Of a DNA stretch of 64,000 nucleotides, positions 55,447 through 64,000 are shown in pieces; position 1 is the stretch's first letter, and each line of letters begins with the position of its first letter. A model generated the notes under the pieces. That model saw nothing but the letters and a program-made list of their open reading frames with translations, was not told the origin of the DNA and ran no database searches. The DNA lies in contig JAOWBW010002218.1 in assembly GCA_026119855.1 (NCBI GenBank), positions 45,719 through 109,718 on the forward strand, written 5' to 3'. Source of the stretch: Campanula takesimana. Taxonomy: Eukaryota; Streptophyta; Magnoliopsida; Asterales; Campanulaceae. A program made the position numbers and the translations under genes.

Positions 55447-56050
55447 ACATAATGGCAGGTTTGGATGGCAACCCGTTCAAGGGACCAGTCAACCTCAGCA
55501 AGCTCAGACGCTACTACGACTAGTACAACCCCCCTCTTAAAAAAAAAAAAAATTTACTACGCAAAAAGAAGCCCGATAGACTGAAAACCCGCAAAGGGCG
55601 GTCTATGCAAAATAAGGGTGCGTACAAAGCTCGCTAGATCGAAAACCCTCAAGGGCGGTCTAGGCAAAAGTTAGAGCATTCCCCTTCTATCTTCCCTTTC
55701 TCTAAAATCATTCTAGTCCGACTGGAGTGAACTACGGTGACCTGAGCCCCTTAGTCCTATTTGTAAAAGGGGAACGTAGGCAGCCTTTCAAAAGGTGCGG
55801 TCTAAAAAACAAATAAACATCCAAATCTTGTCAAGCAATAAAGATAGAAGTTGTATTTTTCTGAAAGCAAAAACTTTTATTTCCATAGTCATTGCATGTT
55901 AACACTTATTTGATGAGTCTAAGCTTGACATACTTTTTGAATAAATAACCTATTCTGAAATTGAAACTAAAACAAAAGTAACTAAATTAAAAACAATGTG
56001 TTTGCAACGACTATGGAAGGATCCTCGGAACTACTCTTTAGTGCCACTCG
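55447..56050 (+). other. Tat-type 3' non-coding region
   Basis: Two diverged copies of a CGAAAACC(C)..AAGGGCGGTCTA phrase (about 55575-55610 and 55640-55672) and a GAACTACGGTGACCTGA...GAACGTAGGCAGCC signature (about 55727-55785), known from Tat/Retand-type elements. An A-run lies near 55538-55550. It ends at the Gypsy-4 LTR. Confidence 0.65.
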
Positions 56051-58563
56051 TGTAACACCCATCGAATTTTTTGTTAAATATTTGACATACTTGTTAAATT
56101 CTTGAACTTGCATATTATGTGTTAGTTTTACTTGGGTTAAATTTCTAACTGCTTTAAATAGTTAAGGTGGTTAAATGTCTAGTTTTGACTTTTGGGTCAT
56201 TTGTGAAAATTTGACTTTAGGGGCCTTTTTGTCGAAAGTGAAACTTGAGGGGCCTAAGTGCAATTGTTTGAAAGTTCAAAGTATATCATCTTAGTTGGGT
56301 TTGTCTGAGGAAGACATTTCTCCCCAAATTCATTTACGTACACTCCCTCTGTTCTAAAACCTAGGGTTAAAAGTTTTCCCTATTCTCGACTCCTCGAGTT
56401 TAATTATCCCTCCGTTCTTGATTCTGATCCCGGATTAATATTCGTGGCGTTGAATAGAGCGTTCCAGGCCGAACAGAAATAAGTTTGGGTCAACTTGAAT
56501 TTTGACTAGGTAAGTTATTAGCTCCCCCTTGCTTGTAATAACATGCATAAATGTTATTCTCGATACTTGTGAATGTTAATTTCGTGTTTGGGATGATTTT
56601 TGTGGTACTTGTAATTGTGGGACAAGGGGAGTATAACTTACTGGGTAAAAATGGTGAAAGAACTTGAAATATGTTGTTATGCACTTTGATGGGTTGTTAA
56701 AATTGTAGTAAATGCTACTCCTACGCTTGGGACGGATAGGTTTAAGCCTGGGAAATAAAATGTGGTTTGCTGAAAAATGGACCAGGCGCCCGCCCGGTTA
56801 TGGACCAGGCGCCCGCCCTTTTGGCCAGAAAGTTATGGGTTTTGGAAACTTTGGATGAGCGCCCGCCCGGTTCACCTCGAGCGCCCGCCCGGTCCCCTGT
56901 TCCAAACAAAGTGTTTTAAACCTAAATCAAATTGAAAGCTTATTCCTCCTAAGGCATATAGCCTTAGCATAAGATGTCTTAGCAAGTATAATTGTAACTT
57001 TTGAGGGCATTAGAACTTAGTCTTGAACATTAATACTTATAGAACTCAAATGAGAATATAAGTATAAGAGTAGTATCTCTTCTTTATGTCTTGAAAGTGC
57101 TATGAACAAGCACTAATGTGTTATACTTGTTGTGAATCCAATGATTGTGCACCTTAGAGGCATTAGCATAAGGTCTTAGACTTGAACATCCTAAGAATAG
57201 GATTGGAATTTTGTAAGAATAAATGTATAACTCTTATACTTGTTTGAATGTCCAAAGATGGGATATAATTTGAAGTATAAGACATTAAAATCTTGTACGT
57301 GACTTGAACATCCAAAGAATTGGATTATAATTTGAATATAAGATAATAAAATCTTGTACTTGGCTTGACACCAATACATATGTATGGTAGTGAACTTGAA
57401 AGTGCTATGAACAAGCACTAATGTGTATGAGACATGTTCTTTTGTGTATGTGCAAACATTCCATATAGTTGCTTGATAACAAGGTGACTTCTTGATTACT
57501 TGAAGCATGTTCCTTGTTGAGCTAGTCCACTACTTTTGGATTAGTTCTCCTCCCGTAGTTCAAGTAAATACCTACTTGTACCTTCTTGTGTGAGTCCAGC
57601 TGGTTCTCCTGCTTGTTCGAAAATGTATAGGTTCACGCTTGTCGCGAGAGCTGGGGCTTAAGTGACAATCGGGTCCCTATGTATTTCCGCTTGACCCCTT
57701 ACTACCGGCCATAGTAAGGGCATAGCTTCCTTAGTTGGAGCAATAAGCCTGACTTAAGTGAATGCTAAACTCTTGTCTTGATCACCTCGTGAATATTCAT
57801 GAGTCTTGATATTGGGAATGACACTGGTTACCGGGTCTTCTGATACATACTGAATAATCAGTTCTTGTTATTGATCGTGATTGTCAAAGTAATACAAGCT
57901 ACGACAGCAATGGTATTCTTGGGAGGAATAAGGAAGGAAGCAATATCCTTATAACTTGCTTGATTAGCTTTATGTGCTACTTGATGAGTGGATTATCCTC
58001 TCATATACTTGTTACTGATGATACTTGATATACGATTACTTGAGTATCTACTTGAATTGCATGATAACATGTCATGTAGTTGCATCTAATAGCTTACTGA
58101 GATTTATCTCACCCTTTATTTGTTTCCCCCCCCCCAGGAAAGGAAGGATAGTGCGCAGTGAGGCTCGACATAGTTGGGAGCTTACTTCACAGGTCGTGAT
58201 TATTTTGGGGCTTGTGTCCTTTTACACTTGGTGAGGACGATGTTCTATGGGTTTGTAACTCCTTATTTTGGGGTAGACAGTATGGTTCAGTTCTTATTGT
58301 CACTAGACATCTTGTATAGTACTCTTAATGCCAGCTTATGTGCTAGGCATGTTTCCGCTGTGTATGTATTAAGTTTGGTTTTAAATTGTCTTGTCTAGAA
58401 CTCGTGTTGTGAGCTAGTATAGCTCCTTACTCTAGAGTATATATATCATGTCAATTTGTTAAACAATGTCATTAAGTTTCTTGTTAAGTTTCTTGTTCCT
58501 CGTTAGGCACTCCATCCGGGTTCGAGGTTCTATTAGGGCATCCCGGGACCTGGGGGCGTGTCA
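56051..58563 (+). repeat. Gypsy-4 5' LTR
   Basis: A 2513-bp LTR starting TGTAACACCCATCG and ending GGGGGCGTGTCA, followed two to three bases later by the primer site. It carries donor-like GGTAAGTTA at 56509-56517, the GC-rich module at 56782-56892, CTTACTGAG with a GAGA/TCTC stem at 58093-58114, and a C10 tract with AG at 58136-58137. No 3' LTR in the window. Confidence 0.92.
56782..56892. repeat. Four-palindrome GC-rich module, Gypsy-4 LTR
   Basis: Core GCGCCCGCC starts at 56786, 56809, 56859 and 56881, giving spacings 23, 50 and 22. The first motif is CCAGGCGCCCGCCCGG, sharing 13 of its first 13 bases with the Copia-1 motif. Confidence 0.93.
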
Positions 58564-58566
58564 AGT

Positions 58567-58578
58567 TGGTATCAGAGC
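58567..58578 (+). other. Gypsy-4 primer-binding site
   Basis: TGGTATCAGAGC just after the LTR; initiator tRNA-Met type. Confidence 0.9.
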
Positions 58579-58685
58579 TACCCTGTTTAGCTACCTTGGT
58601 TTGCTCTAAGTCTGGATAGGGTCTATGGCCTAGGTATGGGTGAGTCTTGGGTGTTATAATAACGCTGAGGGTTTACCTACAGGTA

Positions 58686-60190
58686 CAATGAGTTCTGAAG
58701 GTACAAGTGGTAGTAATCAGCTGAGATCTATAACTCCTCAAGAAGAAATGGTTGATAATGTAGACTGGGATTATCCTATCGCCTTACAAGGTTCTTGAAG
58801 CTGAAACCTCGTAGTTTTGACGGGGAATTTGATGCTAAGAAGGCAGAGGAGTGGATTGAAAGTATGAGAAGATCTTTACAGCCTGAGATGTGCAGGTGGT
58901 GATAAGGTAACCTTTGCAACCTTTAAACTTGAGAAAGCCGCTGAACATTGGTGGCAAGTGTTGAATAAAAGCTGGGAACTGGAAGGTGTACCATAGACAT
59001 GGGAGAATTTTCTTAAAGCATCAAGTCACAGTTTATTCCAACAGTGGTCCAAGATAAAAAAGGAAATGGAATTTCTTAATCTGGAGCAGGGAAGTTTGAC
59101 AGTGGGGCAATACTCAACCAAGTTCACAGAATTGGCGAGGTATTGTGATCACTTAGTTCCAAATGAAGCCAAGAAGGCACAGAGGTTTGTTAAAGGGTTA
59201 AGGACTGAGTATAGGAAGCAACTTCTTTCTTACAGCTTACTAGCTATCATCAAGCAGTGGAGAAGGCTTATACTATTGAAAATGATATTGAAGAACACAA
59301 GGTGAAGTTGGGAACAACCATGACTGGTCGTGTATCAGAGAAAACTCAGGGATCTGGTTCTAAAGGTGGTAAATCTGGCCGCCAAGATCGTCGATTCCGA
59401 CAGCCAACTGAAAGCAAAGGTAGTGTATCAACTGGTTCGAGGACAACAGTCCAAGGTTCCAGGAAAGTATGTGGGTTTTGTTCGAAAGAAGGCCATTCTG
59501 AAGACAAGTGTTGGCTAAAGCAAGGAAAGTGTTTATTGTGTGGTGAAGTGGGGCATTTTGCTAGAAATTGTCCTAAAAATAGAGGAAATCAAGCTGGGGT
59601 TAAAAGTCAGCAGGCTTCAGGTTCCAAGAAAGATAGTGGGGGTCGACCAAAAGTTTAGGGTCGAGTGTTTGCTCTAGATCAGCAGGGTGTAGCTGAGTCT
59701 TCTGCAGTCATAGGAGGTATTATATTACTTTCTAGTACGAGAGCGCGAGTCTTGATAGATCCAGGCTCATCTCATTCTTATGTGGCATCTCATTTTGTGT
59801 CGCATTTGCATGTTCTTCCTGATTTTATGCCTTATGTGCTAGAAGTATCTTCCCCTATGGGAGATTGCATGTTTACTTCTGAGGTTTACAAGAAATGTGA
59901 GGTTCTTGTGGGTGATCATGCCCTTCTTGCTGACCTAGTCGTGTTATAGAAAAGTAGTAACTTTTTCTATTCCTGGTTTGCCTGATTTTACCTTTGAAGG
60001 TGATAGGCCTTTATGTGCTATACATGTTATTTCTGCTTTAAAAGCTAGAAAACTTTATCTCGTGGTTGCCGGGTATCTCGCATGTGTGCTTGACCAGAGT
60101 TTATCTGTTCCCAAGATGGAGGATATTCCTGTTGTGTCTGAATTTTCAGATGTGTTCTCTTCTGAGTATAGCATGCCACCTGATCGAGAG
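58686..60190 (+). pseudogene. Gypsy-4 gag-protease remnant
   Basis: Starts at ATG 58686 (MSSEGTSGSNQLR). Frameshifts occur before 59066 and near 59245. Recognisable parts: MEFLNLEQGSLTVGQYSTKF, two zinc knuckles (CGFCSKEGHSEDKC and CLLCGEVGHFARNC), a TAG at 59656, and a protease with LIDPGSSHSY. Near 59946 a deletion of about 20 codons removes the GMDWL-type segment and shifts the frame. The next frame carries the linker to RT and stops at MPPDRE, where Gypsy-5 is inserted. A Tekay-like chromovirus, non-functional. Confidence 0.88.
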
Positions 60191-62844
60191 TGTAATAACC
60201 GGATAAATTTTTTTATTTATTTTAATTTTCGGTTTTTCTAATTTAATTAAACGATAATTAGAGTTATAAAATAATTGAAAGAAGTGGGCCAAAGAATTAG
60301 ATGGGCCGAAATTTATATGAGTAAGCCCAACCCAATTAAGAATCAATCAAAGTATAAATTATTGAGTTAGTCAACTAGGGAATTCTTTATTATCATAAAC
60401 TCAAAAAAAAAAAAAAAAAAAAAAGGAAAACAAACCCTAGTTCTAACCCTAGCCGCCGGCCGAGCACTAGGAGGGAGGAGAGGAAATTTTCCGCCCATTG
60501 TTTTGGAGATACAATCCGATCATTCTCAGGTAATGCTAAATCCTACTCTCCAAAATTTGTTTCGTTGAATTTGGATTAGTAAATCATAAGTTATGCATGA
60601 ATTAAGAATATAAATTTTAGGGTTTTTGCATGCTAGTGATTTATGATAAAATTCTAAAGGTTAATGAAGTTGATCTAAATACTATGAAAAATTATAGTAG
60701 TCTTGATACTAGTTTATTTTTAAGATTGATTTTATAATCTTGAATTGAATTGATTATATTATGCAATGCTTGGGAATTGAACATATAAATCATTGAGGTT
60801 GAATTGGGTTATCAAAAGAAGAAAAATTTATGGATTCCCCACAAGTACATTCGGCCGAATGGCCTAGACCATTGAAAATTGCTTTGTGATTTTAATGAAT
60901 GTGTTATCGATTTATGAATAAAAAATTGATGTTTGGGAACTTAGAAAAATTGTAAGAATTAGAAAATTGATCAAATCAATGGATTTTGGATTATACAAGT
61001 TTCGGCCATGATGAGGAATTATGAGTGTTAATTCTTGATCAAAGATGTTAAGAATTGGGACGGAAAGTTAGTGTTTCCGTTAAGTTTCTAATGGAAAGAA
61101 AACAAAAATCGTTAAAAGAATTGTTGACAAGTTAGAAAGATTAACTTGAGAAAATAGAATAGTACTTGGAAGACCTTGAAAAGTTAAAAAGTTAACGAGA
61201 AGAAAAAGATTAGAAATTTCAGTTAGTTTCCTAACAGAAAAGGACTAAACTGAAAAGAATTAAAGTTATAAGGAATAAAAGGAAACCTTTGAAGTTAGAA
61301 AGGCCTAAGTGATTGAAAAGAGAAATTAGGGGACCTTATGAACAAAAAAACCAAAGTCCAAGGACCTTTCTGTAATTAAAGGAAAATTGAAGGACTAATC
61401 TGCAATTAATCCAAAGTGGAAGGACTAAATTGCAATTGAATTAAAGTTGAAGGACTAATCTGCAATTAATCCAAAGTGAAGGACTAAATTGTAATTGAAC
61501 TAAAGTTGAAGGACTAAATTGCAATTAATCCAAAGTTGAAGGACCAATTTGCAATTAATCCAAAGTTGAGGGACCAAATTGTAATTAACCAAAGTTGAGG
61601 ACTTAATTGCAACTACATAAGTTAAAGGACTGACTAGTAAATTAAAGTCAGAAACTTAAACGTAAAGAAAGAAGTAACGAAGTAAAGAAGTTAAACTGCA
61701 TCTCTCAGTTAACTAAGAAGAAATAGTTAACAATGTAGAGAGTACTAAAGTAAATTACTCCGTGCCTTGTAGATTTGCACAGAGGGGAGATTGCGAGGAA
61801 AAAGCAATTCAGGTAAGGGATTACGTTCCTTACAGTATTTGAACTCCTGTTTATTGGAATTCGGTATTTCTTTCTAAAGACAGCTATCAGTATGGGCATG
61901 ATAGTATTTGAATGAACTCTGCGCTATTAAACGTTCCTTGAAATAATCTATACTTAGTGATGTCCCCATCGATATACTAAGTATCGAAGTTTGAAACTTG
62001 TATCACATACTTGTACCATGGTATGTTCTAATTTTAACTTGTAAGTTAACTACTTACTTGTTAAGGCATCCAATGTCCAGTTAGAAAAGACATGACGGAC
62101 AGTCCAGTTAGAAAAGACTCGTCCTTAAACTAGGGATTGCATGAGTGATCACATGCCTTCTCTCAGGAATTGTCTGATTACAAGGATGATTCTAGACCCC
62201 GAGCATATGTGTGTGGATACCATATATGTTTCGACCCACACTATTGGCTGAAGAAGCTAGGTGTACAAATTGTACCTTTGGCATTGAGGTTATAATGTAC
62301 GTTACCAAGGAATTGACGGAAACTTGAATGAATCCCTTTGGATTGTAGTGCCATAATCCTTTGAAAGTGAAATCTTAAAAGTAATAAGACTGTATTGTTC
62401 TGCAGCTTGAATCCAAAAGTAACTGAACCTATCTTGAAAAGTTATTCTAAGTATTCGTTCTGGTCGTCTCTCCTTAGTAACCGGAGAGGCCACGTATGAA
62501 CTTACTGAGCAATCGTTCGCTCATCCCTTCTCTATAAATTTTGTTTTCAGGATTTAAGTAGAAGGACAAGACAAGGAAAGTAGCCGTGGGAAGACGGTGG
62601 ATTTGAAGATTCTTAATTTAGTAGTTTTAAGTACGCTTATTTATTTGATGTAAGTGAAGTACATTGAAGGTTAAGGTTGTTGCCTACCAAGACATGTTTA
62701 AGTTACGCTTCCGCTATTGTTTTGAATTTATGGTTAATTAAGGGGCTGTTGTGAACCCTAAATTGAAGTATTTATTATTGTTATTTATTGATATTAAATG
62801 CCATTAAATGCTCAAGATACATTAAGAAAATTCGGGGTGTTACA
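60191..62844 (+). repeat. Gypsy-5 5' LTR
   Basis: A 2654-bp LTR starting TGTAATAACCGG and ending TTCGGGGTGTTACA, inserted in the RT-proximal part of Gypsy-4. It contains an A-run at about 60401-60424, a donor-like CAGGTAATG near 60528, a minisatellite at 61355-61635, CTTACTGAG followed by a GAGC/GCTC stem at 62501-62527, and an acceptor-like TTGTTTTCAG ending at 62550. The four-palindrome module is not present. The expected duplicated target is GAGAG (60186-60190); the right copy is outside the window. Confidence 0.9.
61355..61635 (+). repeat. ~30-bp minisatellite in Gypsy-5 LTR
   Basis: About nine diverged tandem copies of a 27-31-bp unit whose core reads AAAGTTGAAGGACTAA followed by WTTGCAATTAATCC. 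Copies alternate GACTAA and GACCAA and differ in length by one to three bases. Confidence 0.85.
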
Positions 62845-62846
62845 GT

Positions 62847-62858
62847 TGGTATCAGAGC
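62847..62858 (+). other. Gypsy-5 primer-binding site
   Basis: TGGTATCAGAGC, two bases after the LTR; initiator tRNA-Met type. Confidence 0.9.
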
Positions 62859-63121
62859 AATGGCTTTAGGTCTTATGGGAGAAAACTGGAAGTTAGGACT
62901 AATGGGAGAACTTAGTACTTGACTTAAATAAGATCTTACTTGAGGAAGTTCAAGTGATAAAGTCTAACTCTAGGAATAATACTAAGAGTGTACATAAAGT
63001 ATGAATATACTTGGGAAATAGGAATCTCTTCATTGTATGTCTATTTACATTCTATTAATATGTTATAATGGAATCTTGGGGCTATGTACTAATTAAGTTT
63101 ACTATTGGTGTATGTAGGATC

Positions 63122-63572
63122 ATGCCGAGGAGACCCATGAAGTCAGTAAGGTACAGTGCTACTCTAAGGGAAGAAATAGAAGCTAAAGAAGAGATTATTA
63201 AGCAGCTAACTAAGGAACTTCGCTCAGCCAAAAGAGAGCTTAGGAAGGAGACTCGAGGAGTTGGCAGTCTACAGAATGTCATCGGAGAACGCGATGAGGA
63301 TATAATGTATGTGGAAGGAAAGTTAGCAGTACAGCTGAAGAAGGTCCAAGGCTAGAAAGCCATGTGGTTAGAGCTAACCGCGAATGGAATCGAATCAGTG
63401 TGCAACTGGTGGATGAGATAGAACAAAATATGAACTGAAAAAGAAAATAGATGAACAAGAAGCTTATGAGGAAGAGCTTAGGACTTCAGGCTATCAGATT
63501 TGGGCTGAGAAGTTAGAGTTGCAGGAAAAATATGACCAACTTGCAGCAGAACATGCACACTGTGTGAAGTGA
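63122..63572 (+). pseudogene. Gypsy-5 first ORF: basic/coiled-coil protein, frameshifted
   Basis: ATG at 63122 (MPRRPMKSVRYSATLREEIE) opens a strongly charged heptad-rich frame to a stop at 63355. The same kind of sequence continues in other frames: about 63341-63437 (LESHVVRANREWNR) and about 63439-63572 (DEQEAYEEELRTSGYQIW). It looks like one coiled-coil protein broken by two frameshifts. No gag capsid or zinc knuckle is seen before the right edge, so I do not call it gag. It could be a leader ORF or the start of an unusual gag. Confidence 0.55.
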
Positions 63573-64000
63573 TGCAATTAATGACAGATAGTTATAAGAA
63601 TAGATTCTTTTACTTTATTATTAGTGGAGTAATATAGTTAGAAACTTTCTTATGTCAAAGTTGAATTTTGGGTGTATTTTGGGATGTTTAAATCTCACAC
63701 CTTAGTTGAATAAAATTAATTATTTAATTTAAATACCCAAAATTTTGAATTTACTATTGTTGTGTAAACAAAAGTTAACTTGTCGAGAAAAGACAAGGGA
63801 AAGCCTCGGAGTGATTGAAATAATCTCCGTAACCATGGTACGAAGTAAGACGACCATTGGAATAAGTTAAAGCTAGTTAAGTAATAAAAAAACCTAGTGA
63901 AGTAAAGAATAATAAGCAACCAAGTAAAACGGTTGTAAATTATGACGTATGAAAACTCCTGAACCGGAGGAGAAAGGTTAAGTAAACTAACCACATCTGA
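63573..64000 (+). other. Gypsy-5 interior, no gene recognised
   Basis: AT-rich sequence to the window edge without recognisable protein-coding text; the minus-strand ORF at 63716-63994 is composition noise. Confidence 0.4.

Overview
This is a eukaryotic window from a large, repeat-rich flowering-plant genome, most likely a eudicot; I cannot name the species. The case rests on AT-rich DNA with long introns, Stowaway/hAT/Mutator-type miniature elements, Tekay/Del-like chromoviruses (Ty3/Gypsy), Tork-like and SIRE-like Ty1/Copia elements, Tat-type Gypsy fragments, and primer sites complementary to plant initiator tRNA-Met. No rRNA, tRNA, CRISPR array or bacterial-style operon was seen. Only one host gene is supported.

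Layout. 1-8.1 kb: a minus-strand host gene with two coding exons (7679-7615 and 4668-4203, matching splice phase). Its introns hold a Stowaway MITE, a 1.4-kb solo LTR with perfect target duplication, an unclassified foldback element, a MITE with a 3-bp duplication and a 744-bp hAT-type element. 8.1-10.1 kb: a decayed Copia relic (called Copia-2 here). 10.1-13.9 kb: a Helitron-like end, a 130-bp Mutator-type MITE, a 1.24-kb long-TIR element and a promoter/leader-like stretch. 13.9-30.5 kb: a Tekay-like chromovirus (Gypsy-1, plus) split in its gag gene by a young, intact Copia (Copia-1, minus, 16305-24840, target duplication GTTCG). 30.5-39.3 kb: a second, frameshifted Tekay-like element (Gypsy-2, minus) that cuts off the end of Gypsy-1. 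39.3-43.1 kb: a Tat-like gag region split by a 1.37-kb solo LTR. 43.1-49.4 kb: a decayed SIRE-like Copia (Copia-3, minus). 49.4-50.3 kb: a Copia-1-like pol remnant. 50.3-55.0 kb: Gypsy-3 LTR and a non-coding interior. 55.0-56.0 kb: a Tat-type remnant. 56.0-60.2 kb: Gypsy-4, interrupted at 60190 by Gypsy-5, which runs off the right edge.

Most notable observation. Five different LTR families (one Copia, four chromoviruses) carry the same architecture of four short GC-rich palindromes in an AT-rich LTR: two pairs, about 21-23 bp within a pair and 49-51 bp between pairs, spanning about 100-110 bp. The palindrome sequence differs between families but the spacing is kept, and one palindrome shows a compensatory change. 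In the four chromoviruses it sits inside a predicted LTR leader intron; in Copia-1 it sits just upstream of the TATA box. A second shared signal, CTTACTGAG followed by a short stem and CTCACCC or a variant, lies just upstream of the predicted intron acceptor in five Gypsy LTRs. I do not know of a description of the four-palindrome module, but could not search the literature.

How the parts work together: apart from the host gene this is a nested graveyard. Only Copia-1 has an uninterrupted gag-pol frame with paired LTRs, primer site and polypurine tract.
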